DNA of 64,000 bases from Chloroflexota bacterium (GTDB taxonomy: Bacteria > Chloroflexota > Anaerolineae > Anaerolineales > DRMV01), in assembly GCA_011322445.1 (NCBI GenBank), contig DRMV01000011.1, forward strand, positions 1 through 64,000, read 5' to 3'. Both the position numbers and the translations under genes were made by a program. Position 1 is the first letter of the stretch. Every line of letters starts with the position of its first letter. The notes under the pieces are model-generated. The model worked only from the letters and a program-made list of their open reading frames with translations, searched no databases and was not told the DNA's origin. Below are positions 48,227-58,031 of this stretch, piece by piece.

Positions 48227-51200
48227 ATGGCGTCGGTGCTTCCGCTCGACGAATTGACGCGTGTCTTGACCCGAAGCGCGGGGGAGGAAATCTTACAACG
48301 GGTGCTGCAACGCGGCGCGCCCGTGGCGGTCCTTTTCGTTGACATTGACCATTTCAAAAGCATCAACGACGCCTTTGGGCACGAAGTGGGCGACCACGCC
48401 TTGCAATTCGTGGCCGAGCGCCTGCGAGCAGTGGTCGGCCAACAGGGGCACGTCGCCCGCTATGGCGGCGACGAGTTCTTCATCGTCCTGCCCCAAGCCG
48501 ATGAGATCATGGGGCGCACCATCGGCGAGCAACTGCTGGAAGACCTGGGCGGGCGGGTCGTTTCGCCGGCCTACCCTTTGCATTTGCGGCTGAGCATCGG
48601 CATGGCATTGGGGCCGCGCGACGGCACCACCCCTGCCGTCCTGCTGCGCACCGCCGACCGGCGGCACTACTTCGCTAAACATGCCGGGGGGCACTGCCTG
48701 GTAGCCACCGACCGGCGGGCTACGGGAGAACTAGTAGCCGTGCCGCGCCGCCCCATTGGGCAACGTCAGCAATTGGCCTTGCTCTACACCCGCCTGGAAG
48801 AACTATTGCACCATAGCAGTGGCGTCATTCGAGTGCAAGCGCCGCCCTATGGCGGGGCAGACAACTTCCTTCGCATTGCCCAAGACATCAGCCGCCTGCA
48901 AGGCTACCTCGTTGTCCCCGTCGAGGCCACACCCCCTCGCCATTTACGCTACCTCGGCGCGCTCAGCCACGCCGTGGCCCACGCCCTCAGCCAGCAAGGG
49001 GAAAGCATCCCACCGCTGGAAACCCCCGCCCAGCTCTTGCGCGCCCTGAAGCACCTGCTGCAGGTCGCCCAACCAGCCAAAGGGCTGCTGTTGACCATCA
49101 CCAACGCCGCCTGGCTGGATGAAGCCAGTGTGCAGGTAGTCCAGCACCTCTTGCGTCTGCCAGAAGGCTTTGAACACGTCGGTCTGGTCTATGCTGCGGT
49201 AGGAAACGCCCAAACGCGCTTCCGGGCGCCCATGTATGCCAACATCACCCTGCCGCCGCTCGACCGACACGAAGTCAAAGCCTGGATCCGGCACGCTCTG
49301 CGGTGGGAACCTCCTGAAGTGCTGGCGCGCTGGGTTTGGGAGCAAACAGAAGGGCTACCCGAAAAAATCCACCAAACACTGGCTGCGCTGGTGCACCGCG
49401 GCTACCTGCAGCCACAGCCGGAAGGCTGGCGCTGGCAACTGCCCACCGACTGGGATCCCCCCACACCCAACCACGCCGATCCTGCCCAAATCGGGGTGCC
49501 TTCTGACCTGCCTCTGCTGTTCGGGCGCAATCGCGAACTCTGGACCCTGCAAGAAGCCGTCAAAAAATTCCCCCTGGTGACGGTAAGCGGCGCGGGGGGC
49601 GTCGGCAAAAGCCGCTTGCTGCAACAACTGGCGCTGGAAAGCCACAAGCACTTTCCGGATGGCGTGCGCTACATCGCGCTGGAAGGCGTAAGCGGCGACC
49701 GCCTGGCCGCTGCCCTGGCGCGCGGCTTACGGATTCCCCTGCAAATGCGCGGCGAGATCTTCCCGCAAATTACCCAGCACCTCCAAAGCCGCCGCATGTT
49801 GCTGGTGCTGGACGGGGTAGCCGCTGCACCAGAAGCCACCATGCTGCTGAGCCGTTTAGCCAATGCCGTGCCCCAAAACCGGATGGTGGTGGGTACCCTG
49901 TGGCAATTGCACCTGCCCACCGAGCACGTCATCCGCCTGGCAGGGCTGGAAACGAGCGAAGAAGAGGGAACTTCGCCAGCCGCGCATCTCTTCTTCCACA
50001 TCGCGCGCCGCAGCGGCGGGGGGCAGCATTGCGGCGAAGGGCGCGGGCGTGAAGAAGTCGAAGAAATTTGCCGCTGGGCTGAAGGCTCGCCCATGGCCGT
50101 GCGCATTCTGGCCTCATGGTGCAACACCCTCACGCCCGCGCAAATTCTGGAATCGCTAAGCCATGTCAAAACCCGCACCAACCCCCTGGAAGCCGCGCTG
50201 GATGCCTTTTGGGGGGCGCTCTCGCCCGATGAGCGCCGTCGTTTGGCGCTGTTAGCCTTGTTTGAAGGGGCCTTCCCCCTGGCCGCCGCGCGCGAAGTGG
50301 CCGACGCCTCGCTTTTCTTCCTTGACGCGTTGGCCGCCAAAACCTATCTTTCCCGGCGCGGAGGGGGGCGGTTTTACCTGCACCCCCTTTTGCAGCAATA
50401 TGCCCGTGTGCGCCTGCAGGCTTTCCCCGACGACGTGACTCGCGCCCAGCGGCAACACGCCTTCTGGTATCTGCAACGCCTGCCCGAAACCGCCGGAGCC
50501 CACACCGAAGCCGAGCGCTGGGGCTTCCTGGCTTCCGAAGACGACATCCCCGACATCACCAAAGCCTGGCGTTGGGCACTTCACCACCGGGAAGCCGCGC
50601 TGCTGGCAGAGGCTGCCCCGTGGGTGTTCCCCTCCCTGGGGGAACTGAACCAGTTTGCCGAAACCTTCGCGCTGGTGGATGAAAGCGTGGCCCACCTGCG
50701 GCGGTGGGAAACGCGACAACGCGACCGGGATTACTTCCGGCTTCGGGCCTACCTCGAGGTGGTGCGGGCCGAGTTCTATTACCACTTCGGCGACTACCAA
50801 GAAGCGTTGCACATCCTCCGGCGAGTCTACCGGCGGCAATTCCCCTCCCTCCCGCCGCTGCACCAGGCCCACGTGACCTCCGTTCTGGGGCGCGTCCACA
50901 GCGCCCTGGGCGACTACGCCGCGGCGGTATCCTTCATGGAACACGCCTATCAGGTTTACCAGCAAGAAGACATCGCCCCGCTGCTGCTTTCGCTGCTCAA
51001 CGCCATTGGCGTCGCGGCCTACGGTCAGGGCGACCTGACCGCAGCCGAGCATTTCTTTGGGAAGGCGCTGGCGCTCAGCCGAGAGCAAAAGAAGCCTCGC
51101 GCGGTGGCGGCGCTGCTCAACAATTTGGGCAACATCGCCTGGCAACGCGGCCGCCACGAGCAGGCCGAACAAATGCTCCACGAAGCACTGCGCCTGCTAA

Positions 51201-51622
51201 AAGGGGAAGACCCACCCAGCCTGAAAGCCTCGGTGCTGGACAGCGTCGCGCGGGTGGAAAGCGCACAAGGGGCTTACCAGCGGGCCCTCAACCACCTCAA
51301 CGAAGCCATCTCGCTTTCCCGACGCATCAGCGCCTGGCCGAACGCGCTGGTTGCCATGAGCACCGTCGCCCAGGTGTGGGCAGAAATCGGGCACGCCAAA
51401 GAGGCGGCCGATTTGCTCGCCACCATTACCCGCTGCCAGGAACTGCCCCATTACGACTATGCCCAGGTGCAAGCAATCATGCAGCGCCTGCCGGAAGGCA
51501 ACCCCTTGGCGCTTTCCGACGTCGACGCATTGACCCAGTATGTGCTCCACCAAAACCGCTTGTGGGGCATGGAATTGAGCCATGCCCCACAAGCAGATCC
51601 TTCTCCAGGAGGTTCACCATGA
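48227..51622 (+). CDS. GGDEF-STAND ATPase-TPR fusion protein
   Basis: 1131 residues. (1) Diguanylate cyclase-type domain (about 5-165) with FVDIDHFK and an intact GGDEF at 80-84; no RxxD inhibitory site is seen. (2) About 175-420: an AAA-like region whose P-loop position reads APPYGGAD, so probably unable to bind ATP normally. (3) NB-ARC-like STAND ATPase (about 435-700) with Walker A GAGGVGKS (455-462) and Walker B MLLVLDGV. (4) About ten TPR repeats (about 740-1090). It could make c-di-GMP in response to a ligand sensed by the TPR/STAND part. No Shine-Dalgarno is visible. Its stop overlaps ridA, followed closely by a two-component pair. Confidence 0.85.
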   Translation: MASVLPLDELTRVLTRSAGEEILQRVLQRGAPVAVLFVDIDHFKSINDAFGHEVGDHALQFVAERLRAVVGQQGHVARYGGDEFFIVLPQADEIMGRTIGEQLLEDLGGRVVSPAYPLHLRLSIGMALGPRDGTTPAVLLRTADRRHYFAKHAGGHCLVATDRRATGELVAVPRRPIGQRQQLALLYTRLEELLHHSSGVIRVQAPPYGGADNFLRIAQDISRLQGYLVVPVEATPPRHLRYLGALSHAVAHALSQQGESIPPLETPAQLLRALKHLLQVAQPAKGLLLTITNAAWLDEASVQVVQHLLRLPEGFEHVGLVYAAVGNAQTRFRAPMYANITLPPLDRHEVKAWIRHALRWEPPEVLARWVWEQTEGLPEKIHQTLAALVHRGYLQPQPEGWRWQLPTDWDPPTPNHADPAQIGVPSDLPLLFGRNRELWTLQEAVKKFPLVTVSGAGGVGKSRLLQQLALESHKHFPDGVRYIALEGVSGDRLAAALARGLRIPLQMRGEIFPQITQHLQSRRMLLVLDGVAAAPEATMLLSRLANAVPQNRMVVGTLWQLHLPTEHVIRLAGLETSEEEGTSPAAHLFFHIARRSGGGQHCGEGRGREEVEEICRWAEGSPMAVRILASWCNTLTPAQILESLSHVKTRTNPLEAALDAFWGALSPDERRRLALLALFEGAFPLAAAREVADASLFFLDALAAKTYLSRRGGGRFYLHPLLQQYARVRLQAFPDDVTRAQRQHAFWYLQRLPETAGAHTEAERWGFLASEDDIPDITKAWRWALHHREAALLAEAAPWVFPSLGELNQFAETFALVDESVAHLRRWETRQRDRDYFRLRAYLEVVRAEFYYHFGDYQEALHILRRVYRRQFPSLPPLHQAHVTSVLGRVHSALGDYAAAVSFMEHAYQVYQQEDIAPLLLSLLNAIGVAAYGQGDLTAAEHFFGKALALSREQKKPRAVAALLNNLGNIAWQRGRHEQAEQMLHEALRLLKGEDPPSLKASVLDSVARVESAQGAYQRALNHLNEAISLSRRISAWPNALVAMSTVAQVWAEIGHAKEAADLLATITRCQELPHYDYAQVQAIMQRLPEGNPLALSDVDALTQYVLHQNRLWGMELSHAPQADPSPGGSP

Positions 51623-52005
51623 AAAAGCAAATCATCACCACCGACAAAGCGCCCAAGGCCATTGGGCCATATTCCGCCGCGGTGCGCGTTGGCGACTTCG
51701 TGTACACCGCCGGGCAAATTGGCATCGACCCGGCGACAGGCGAAGTGGTCTCCGGCGGCATCGAAGCCGAAACGCGCCAGGCGTTGACCAACCTCAAGCA
51801 CATTCTGGAAGCCGCAGGGGCCTCGCTGGATAGCGTGGTCAAAACCACGGTCTTCCTGCGCGATATCAACGACTTCGCCCGCATGAACGCCGTTTACGCC
51901 GAATTCTTCACCGCCAACCCGCCGGCGCGCTCGGCGGTGCAGGCTGCCGCGCTGCCCAAAGGCGTCGCGGTGGAAATCGAAGCCGTGGCCTTCGTGGAGG
52001 GCTGA
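51619..52005 (+). CDS. ridA: RidA-family enamine/imine deaminase
   Basis: 128 residues. Hydrolyses reactive 2-aminoacrylate-type intermediates. IGPYSAAV, TAGQIGIDPATGE, the Arg in NPPARSAV (about 105) and VEIEAVA are the standard RidA residues. The ATG overlaps the preceding stop and AGGAGG lies 7 bases ahead, so it is in one operon with the GGDEF-STAND gene and the two-component genes. Confidence 0.93.
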   Translation: MKKQIITTDKAPKAIGPYSAAVRVGDFVYTAGQIGIDPATGEVVSGGIEAETRQALTNLKHILEAAGASLDSVVKTTVFLRDINDFARMNAVYAEFFTANPPARSAVQAAALPKGVAVEIEAVAFVEG

Positions 52006-52006
52006 A

Positions 52007-52702
52007 TTGTCCACCGACCGCCCGCTCGTGCTTGTGGTGGATGACGAACCGCACATCGTCCAGCTCACCCGCATGTATCTGGAGCGGGAAGGCTATCGTG
52101 TGCACAGCGTGGGCGATGGCGAGGCTGCCCTGGCCGCGGTGGCTTCCCTGCACCCCGAGGCCATTGTGCTCGACATCATGCTGCCCAAACTGGACGGGCT
52201 GGAAGTCGTCCGCCGGCTGCGCGCCGACGAGGACCCAGTGCCCATCATCATGCTTACCGCCCGCGACGACGATTACGACAAAATCCTTGGACTGGAACTC
52301 GGCGCGGACGACTACCTGACCAAACCCTTCAACCCACGGGAACTGGTCGCGCGGGTCAAGGCGCTGCTGCGCCGGCAGGAACGCTTTGCCGCGCAGGCGG
52401 CGGCGCAGCCCAGGCCCGTGCGCCTTGGCAACACCGAAATTGACCCTGCGGCGCGAGAAGTGCGGGTTGCCGGTCGCGAAGTGCCCTTGCGCGCCCAGGA
52501 ATTTGAACTGCTGTGGGTCTTCGTGCAGCACCGCGGCATGGTGCTCAGCCGCGAGCAGTTGCTGCGGCTGGCCTGGGGCTACGACTACGTCGGCCAAACG
52601 CGCACGGTGGATGTGCACATCGCCCAGTTGCGCAAGAAACTGGGCGAAAGTGACCTCAAGATCGAAACCGTAACCGGCGTGGGCTACAAACTGGCGGTGT
52701 AA
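52007..52702 (+). CDS. OmpR/PhoB-family response regulator
   Basis: 231 residues. Receiver domain with the acidic pair VDDE, phospho-acceptor Asp56 (VLDIMLP), Thr85 (MLTAR) and Lys106 (TKPFNP); winged-helix output domain (about 135-230, LRAQEFELLW, RTVDVHIAQLRKKLG). Starts at TTG 1 base after the ridA stop, with GGAGG 6 bases upstream. Pairs with the histidine kinase directly downstream. Confidence 0.93.
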   Translation: MSTDRPLVLVVDDEPHIVQLTRMYLEREGYRVHSVGDGEAALAAVASLHPEAIVLDIMLPKLDGLEVVRRLRADEDPVPIIMLTARDDDYDKILGLELGADDYLTKPFNPRELVARVKALLRRQERFAAQAAAQPRPVRLGNTEIDPAAREVRVAGREVPLRAQEFELLWVFVQHRGMVLSREQLLRLAWGYDYVGQTRTVDVHIAQLRKKLGESDLKIETVTGVGYKLAV

Positions 52703-54070
52703 ATGCTTCATTCCCTACGGGCACGTTTGCTGTTGACCTACCTTGCCATCATTGCCGTGGTGCTGGGGGTCGTTGCGGCAGCCCTGGCAGTGCTGATTAT
52801 CCGCAACCCGGCCATCTACCGGCGGGTGTACACCCGCCAGGCGCTGGCCCTGCAAATTGCGCGGCGGCGGCTGGAATCTGGCCCCGTGGAAGAGCCTGCG
52901 CTGGCCTGGCGCGAAGCCGTCCGCATCGCCGAAGTGTTGCAGGCACGCGCGTTGGTGCTTTCCCCCGACGGGCAGGTGTGGCGCGACACTGCCCCCACCG
53001 CGCCGGCGTTGCACTTCCCACCGCTCACAGGCAAAGACGTTCAGCACGGGCGGGTGCGCGCTGCCGATGGCAGCCCGTGGGCTTATTCCGCCCTGCGGGT
53101 GCGCAACGGCTGGTGGCTGGTTATCGCCGAGCCTCTGCCCCGCCCCCTCGAAATGCTCTGGCGCAACCGCCAGGACTGGCTGGTGCCGCTCGCCGAAGCC
53201 GCCGTGCTCGCCCTTTTGCTGGCATTAGTGCTGGCCTGGTGGCTCAGCCGCTGGGTGGCGCGCCCCCTCCGCCGCACTGCCAAAGCCGCGCGCGCCCTGG
53301 CCGAAGGGCATTATCAGCCAGTACCTGAAGAAGGCCCCCAGGAAGCCCGCCTGCTGGCACGCACTTTCAACGAAATGGCGCGCCGCGTGGAGGCTTCCCA
53401 ACGCTCACAGCGCGAATTTGTCGCCAATGTTTCGCACGAACTGAAAACCCCCATCACTTCCATCCAGGGTTTTGCCCAGGCCATCGTTGATGGCACCGCC
53501 GATGACCCCGAAAGCGTGCGCACCGCCGCCCAGGTCATTACCGAGGAAGCCGGGCGAATGCACCGCCTGGTGCTGGCCTTGCTCGACCTCGCGCGCCTGG
53601 ATGCCGGAACAGCCGACCTGCGCCGCGAAGCCGTGGCGTTGCGGCCTTTGCTGGAAAACCTGTGCCTCCACTTCCGGCCGCAGGCCGAAACAGCGGGCGT
53701 GCGCCTCACCCTGGAAGCCCCTGACGGCCTGAGCGTGACCGGCGACAGCGACCGTCTGGCGCAGGTCTTCACCAATTTGCTGGACAACGCCCTCAAGCAC
53801 ACCCCGCGCGGCGGCGAAGTGCGCGTCCAGGCACGCCGCACGGCCGATGGCGTGGAAGTCAGCGTCAGCGACACCGGCGAGGGCATTTCCCCCGAGGTGC
53901 AAGAGCGCATTTTCGAGCGTTTCTACCGCGGCGACAAAGCCCGCAGCGGCGGCAGCGCCGGTTTGGGGCTGGCCATTGCCCGCGAAATCGTGCGTGCCCA
54001 CGGCGGCGACATCACCGTACAGAGCACCCCTGGCAAAGGCAGCACCTTTGTGGTAAAACTGCGGCTATAG
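52703..54070 (+). CDS. Sensor histidine kinase
   Basis: 455 residues: membrane helices at about 11-33 and 163-182 flank a periplasmic/extracellular sensor of about 130 residues; then HAMP (about 183-235), HisKA with His245 (SHELKTPITS), and HATPase with NLLDNALKH, DTGEGI and GSAGLGLAIA. The stop of the regulator gene touches its ATG. The extracellular domain gives no clue to the ligand. Confidence 0.94.
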   Translation: MLHSLRARLLLTYLAIIAVVLGVVAAALAVLIIRNPAIYRRVYTRQALALQIARRRLESGPVEEPALAWREAVRIAEVLQARALVLSPDGQVWRDTAPTAPALHFPPLTGKDVQHGRVRAADGSPWAYSALRVRNGWWLVIAEPLPRPLEMLWRNRQDWLVPLAEAAVLALLLALVLAWWLSRWVARPLRRTAKAARALAEGHYQPVPEEGPQEARLLARTFNEMARRVEASQRSQREFVANVSHELKTPITSIQGFAQAIVDGTADDPESVRTAAQVITEEAGRMHRLVLALLDLARLDAGTADLRREAVALRPLLENLCLHFRPQAETAGVRLTLEAPDGLSVTGDSDRLAQVFTNLLDNALKHTPRGGEVRVQARRTADGVEVSVSDTGEGISPEVQERIFERFYRGDKARSGGSAGLGLAIAREIVRAHGGDITVQSTPGKGSTFVVKLRL

Positions 54071-54087
54071 TCGCCATAGTCGCATGG

Positions 54088-54133
54088 TCTGATAGTCGGT
54101 TAGTCGCGCCTGCCTGACTATCCGACTATCAGA
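54088..54133. repeat. Inverted repeat after the kinase gene
   Basis: TCTGATAGTCGG (54088-54099) pairs perfectly with CCGACTATCAGA (54122-54133). Similar TAGTCGGG/GTCAGG words occur near 28143-28190. There is no T-run; it may be a small dispersed repeat. Confidence 0.6.
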
Positions 54134-54170
54134 CGATCAGACCACCCGACGCTCTGACACCCTCTCCCCC

Positions 54171-55184
54171 ATGCCTACCGTTTCCGTCATCGTCCCGTGT
54201 TACAATGAGCAGCCCACCATCGGCCTGCTGCTGGACGCCCTCTACGCCCAGACCTACCCGCGCGAAGCGCTGGAAGTCATCATCGCCGACGGGCTTTCCA
54301 CCGACGGCACTCGCGCGGCCATCGCCGCGTGGCAGGCTGCGCACCCCGACCTGGCCGTGCGGGTGGTTGACAACCCCGACCGCATCATCCCCGCGGCGCT
54401 CAACCGGGCGCTGGCCGTCGCGCGAGGCAAAATCATCGTGCGCCTCGACGCCCATTCGGTGCCCGCACCCGATTACATCGCCCGCAGCGTGGCCGCGCTG
54501 GAAGCCGGCAAAGGCGACAACGTGGGCGGCGTGTGGGAAATCTGCCCCGGTGGAGAAGGCTGGCTGGCCGAGTGCATCGCGGCCGCGGCCGCGCACCCGC
54601 TGGGCGTCGGCGACGCCCGCTACCGCTACGCCTCCACCGCCGCCGCGGTCGATACCGTGCCCTTTGGCGCTTTCTACCGCCGCCTGATCGAGCGCATCGG
54701 CGGGTTCGACGAGAGCCTGCTGACCAACGAAGATTACGAGTTCAACACGCGCGTGCGCGAATCGGGCGGCACGGTATGGCTCGACCCCAGCATCCGCTCA
54801 GCCTACTTTGCCCGCCCCACCTTGCGGGCGCTGGCGCGACAATACTGGCGCTACGGCTACTGGAAGGTGCAAATGCTGCGGCGCTACCCCCACACCCTCC
54901 GATGGCGGCAGGCATTGCCGCCGCTCTTCGTGTTGGTGCTGGGGGTGTTGGCCATCGCGGCCACGGTCTGGTGGCCGGCGCGGGTGCTGTTGGGCTTCCA
55001 ACTCGGCGGATACGCGCTGGCGCTGCTGGGCGCGGGGTTGCACTTGGCCGTGCGGCGACGCAAACCGGCCTGCGTAGTGGGCGCGCCGCTGGCTATGGCA
55101 ACCATGCACCTGGCCTGGGGCGCGGGCTTCCTGTCGGGCATCGTGTCTCCGCCGCGGGCCGCGAACACACTTTCCCAGCGATAA
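54171..55184 (+). CDS. Family 2 glycosyltransferase (ExoA-like)
   Basis: 337 residues. Inverting GT-A fold with VIVPCYNEQPTIG at the N-terminus, a DxD-like RLDAHS near 92, NEDYEFNTRVRESGG as acceptor-site motif, and two or three C-terminal membrane helices. The pattern resembles succinoglycan ExoA-type transferases. First of three exopolysaccharide genes. No Shine-Dalgarno is evident before the ATG. Confidence 0.88.
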   Translation: MPTVSVIVPCYNEQPTIGLLLDALYAQTYPREALEVIIADGLSTDGTRAAIAAWQAAHPDLAVRVVDNPDRIIPAALNRALAVARGKIIVRLDAHSVPAPDYIARSVAALEAGKGDNVGGVWEICPGGEGWLAECIAAAAAHPLGVGDARYRYASTAAAVDTVPFGAFYRRLIERIGGFDESLLTNEDYEFNTRVRESGGTVWLDPSIRSAYFARPTLRALARQYWRYGYWKVQMLRRYPHTLRWRQALPPLFVLVLGVLAIAATVWWPARVLLGFQLGGYALALLGAGLHLAVRRRKPACVVGAPLAMATMHLAWGAGFLSGIVSPPRAANTLSQR

Positions 55185-55250
55185 CACCGCCGCATTCCCA
55201 ATCGCCGCGTTTTCGGGCCTTCCCCCCGCCGAAGACGCACCGAGAGAACC

Positions 55251-56681
55251 ATGCCGCCTGTGCAATCGACGCCCAAAACTTCCCCCTTTCGCTTGCGCCC
55301 GGCTGAACGGCGCACCCTGCTGCTCGCCGGTGATGTGGCCGCCGTGCTGCTCGCCTGGGCGACAGCAGTTTACTTCTGGTGGGTAGGCGACCGGCTGGTG
55401 TTCGGCTTCCCCGGCCGGGCCTACATTGCCGATTTGCCCCTTTGGTTCCACCTGCTGCCGCTGTTCTGGTTGCTGCTGCTGGTGGAACTTTACACCCCCC
55501 ACAAAGCCAGCCGCTGGCGGGAAACCGTGCGCGGTGTGGTCATGGCCGCGCTGGCCGGGGGGGTGATTTATCTGGTGGTGTATTTCACCTCGCCGCCGCT
55601 GTCGCTGCCGCGTAAAGGGGTGGCCGTCTTCTTCATCGCCGCCACGGTCTACACGCTCATCTGGCGCTATTTCTACATCCGCGTTTTCAACGCGCCGCGC
55701 TTCATGCGCCGGGTGCTGGTGGTGGGCGCAGGGAAAGCCGGGCGGGCGATCTTGCAGGCCATCCACAGCATCGAGCCGCCGCCTTTCAAGGTGGTGGGCG
55801 TGCTCGATGACGACCCCCAAAAATGGGGCAACACCTTCGAAAGCGAGCCCGTGCTGGGCGGCAGCGAGCAGTTGCTGGAAATCGTGCAACGCGAAGCGGT
55901 TTCCGACATCATTGTCGCCATCAGCGGCGAGATGCACGGGCGCATGTTCCAGGCCATTTTGGACGCGCAAGAGCGTGGGGTTGAAATTGCCACCATGGCT
56001 GCCGTCTACGAGGAATTGCTGGAACGGGTGCCCATCAAGCACCTCGACGCCGACTGGCTCATCCGCTCTTTCGTGGACGAGGCGCGCGTGAGCGCTTTCT
56101 ACCTGATGGGCAAACGAGCCATCGACATCCTCGGCGGGCTGGTGGGTGTGACGCTGCTGGCGGTGCTCTTCCCGTGGATTGCGTTGGCCATCGTACTGGA
56201 AAGCGGCTTCCCGATTTTCTTCAAGCAAGTGCGTTCCGGGCGAGGGGGGCGGCCTTTCACCATGCTCAAGTTTCGGAGTATGCGCCCCGTACCTCCGGGG
56301 GAAGACGAGGGCAAATGGGCTGACGACGACGCCCACCGCATCACGGCGCTGGGGCGCTTCTTGCGAAAGACCCACCTGGATGAATTTCCCCAGTTCATCA
56401 ATGTGCTCACTGGCGATATGAGTGTGGTCGGCCCTCGCCCCGAACAACCAGCCCTCATCGCCGACCTGGAGAAGAAAATCCCCTTTTATCGCGCCCGCCT
56501 GCTTGTCAAGCCCGGTGTGACCGGTTGGGCGCAGGTCAATTATGGCTATGTGGCCTCGGTGCAAGATACCGAAATCAAACTGGAATACGACCTCTACTAC
56601 ATCAAGCACCGTAGCCTGCTCTTCGATGTGATTATCATCTTGCGGACGTTAGGCACGATTTTCGGAGGGAAGGGGCGATGA
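55251..56681 (+). CDS. Polyprenyl glycosylphosphotransferase (WcaJ-like)
   Basis: 476 residues: four N-terminal membrane helices, a Rossmann-like domain (VLVVGAGKAGRAIL, about 157-170), a further membrane helix (about 285-320, KRAIDILGGLVGV) and the C-terminal transferase domain with LKFRSM, LRKTHLDEFPQ and MSVVGPRPE. Transfers a sugar-1-phosphate from a nucleotide sugar to undecaprenyl phosphate, the first step of repeat-unit synthesis. The stop overlaps the next start (ATGA). Confidence 0.93.
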   Translation: MPPVQSTPKTSPFRLRPAERRTLLLAGDVAAVLLAWATAVYFWWVGDRLVFGFPGRAYIADLPLWFHLLPLFWLLLLVELYTPHKASRWRETVRGVVMAALAGGVIYLVVYFTSPPLSLPRKGVAVFFIAATVYTLIWRYFYIRVFNAPRFMRRVLVVGAGKAGRAILQAIHSIEPPPFKVVGVLDDDPQKWGNTFESEPVLGGSEQLLEIVQREAVSDIIVAISGEMHGRMFQAILDAQERGVEIATMAAVYEELLERVPIKHLDADWLIRSFVDEARVSAFYLMGKRAIDILGGLVGVTLLAVLFPWIALAIVLESGFPIFFKQVRSGRGGRPFTMLKFRSMRPVPPGEDEGKWADDDAHRITALGRFLRKTHLDEFPQFINVLTGDMSVVGPRPEQPALIADLEKKIPFYRARLLVKPGVTGWAQVNYGYVASVQDTEIKLEYDLYYIKHRSLLFDVIIILRTLGTIFGGKGR

Positions 56682-57616
56682 GCCTCGCCCTGGTCACAGG
56701 CGGTGCGGGGTTCATCGGCTCGCACATTGTGCGGGCCTTGCTGGCCGAGGGCTGGCAGGTGCGCGTGCTCGACGATTTTTCCAGCGGCAAGCGCGAAAAC
56801 CTGGCCGGGCTGACGCCCGCGCGGCTGGAAGTGCAGGAAGGCGACCTGCGCGACCCGTTAGCCCTGCGCGCCGCGCTACGCGGGGTGGTGGTGGTGTTCC
56901 ACGAAGCCGCTTTCGTCTCGGTGCCCGCCTCGATGGAAGACCCGCTCACCTGCCACGAAATCAACGATGTCGGCACGGCGCGCTTGCTGGAAGCCGCGCG
57001 GCAGGCCGGCGTCGCGCGGGTCGTGCTGGCTTCCAGCGCCGCGGTGTACGGCGACAGCACGGCCTTCCCCCTGCGCGAAGACCAGCCCCCGCGTCCCCTC
57101 TCCCCCTACGCTGCCACCAAAGCCGCCAACGAACTTTACGCCCGCCTCTACACGGCGGCTTTCGACTTGCCGGTGACTGCCTTGCGTTACTTCAACGTCT
57201 ATGGCCCGCGCCAACGCCCCGATAGCCCCTACGCGGCGGCCATTCCCATTTTTGCACGGCGGATGCTGGCAGGGCAACCGCCCACCATCTTCGGCGATGG
57301 CGGGCAGCGGCGCGATTTCGTCTTCGTGGGCGACGTGGCCCAGGCCAACCTGCGCGCCGCCGAAAGCGAAGCCGCCGCGGGGGAAACCATCAACATCTGC
57401 ACAGGCCATGAAGTGACCCTGCTGGAACTCCTTGCCACGCTGCAGGAACTCATCCCCGACGCACCAGCGCCGGTGTTCGCGTCCCCTCGCCCCGGCGACA
57501 TCTACCGCTCGGTGGGCGACCCCACCAAAGCCGCCCGGCTGCTCGGTTTTCGCCCCCAAACTTCACTGCGGGAAGGGCTGGCCGAGGTGGTAGCCTGGAT
57601 GCGAACCACCGCCTGA
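56678..57616 (+). CDS. NAD-dependent sugar epimerase (GalE-like)
   Basis: 312 residues, extended SDR: GGAGFIG near residue 8, SSAAVYGDS, catalytic Tyr and Lys in YAATKAANE (about 146-150), RYFNVYGPRQRPDS and GGQRRDFVFVGD. The sequence fits UDP-glucose/UDP-GlcNAc 4-epimerases, supplying sugar for the transferases encoded just upstream. Exact sugar specificity is not decided. Confidence 0.88.
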   Translation: MSLALVTGGAGFIGSHIVRALLAEGWQVRVLDDFSSGKRENLAGLTPARLEVQEGDLRDPLALRAALRGVVVVFHEAAFVSVPASMEDPLTCHEINDVGTARLLEAARQAGVARVVLASSAAVYGDSTAFPLREDQPPRPLSPYAATKAANELYARLYTAAFDLPVTALRYFNVYGPRQRPDSPYAAAIPIFARRMLAGQPPTIFGDGGQRRDFVFVGDVAQANLRAAESEAAAGETINICTGHEVTLLELLATLQELIPDAPAPVFASPRPGDIYRSVGDPTKAARLLGFRPQTSLREGLAEVVAWMRTTA

Positions 57617-57726
57617 AAAGTCCCCAGGCGAGAAAGGCTCGGGGGCGGCAAAGCCACTTCAACCCAAACGCGCGAAAGGCCATTCGACCTGAAGGCCAAA
57701 TGAGCGCGTTTCGGCCAAAAAACGCC

Positions 57727-57752
57727 AAAACCCGCCGTTTCGGCGGGTTTTT
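57727..57752 (+). terminator. Bidirectional terminator after the epimerase gene
   Basis: AAACCCGCCG / CGGCGGGTTT, a 10-bp stem with a 3-base loop, followed by T's; the A's on the left allow use by the convergent small-membrane-protein gene as well. Confidence 0.85.
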
Positions 57753-57779
57753 CGCGCACACGGGGGAACAACAAACCAA

Positions 57780-57992
57780 TCAAAAGAGCGGTAGCGCAAT
57801 TTTATCGGTGATGAGCAGGCAAAACGACCCCAACATGCACATGGAAAGGAAAAACAACACCGCCAGCACAAACCGCTGGACAGGCGTCATACCAAAAAGC
57901 AATTCATCTTCCGCTGTGCCGATCGCTTTAGCGGAAGTTTCGGGGTCTTCATCCTCCAAAAAATCGCCGCTCTCGCGGAAATCGTCCAACAT
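57780..57992 (-). CDS. Small acidic membrane protein
   Basis: 70 residues: an acidic N-terminal half (about 1-30) and one or two hydrophobic helices (about 37-70, VLAVLFFLSMCMLGSF). GAGGAGG precedes the ATG at the right distance. No family recognised. Confidence 0.7.
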   Translation of the reverse strand: MLDDFRESGDFLEDEDPETSAKAIGTAEDELLFGMTPVQRFVLAVLFFLSMCMLGSFCLLITDKIALPLF

Positions 57993-58031
57993 GGTGACCT
58001 CCTCGGTAGTGCGTCGGGCGCTGGTCTAAGT

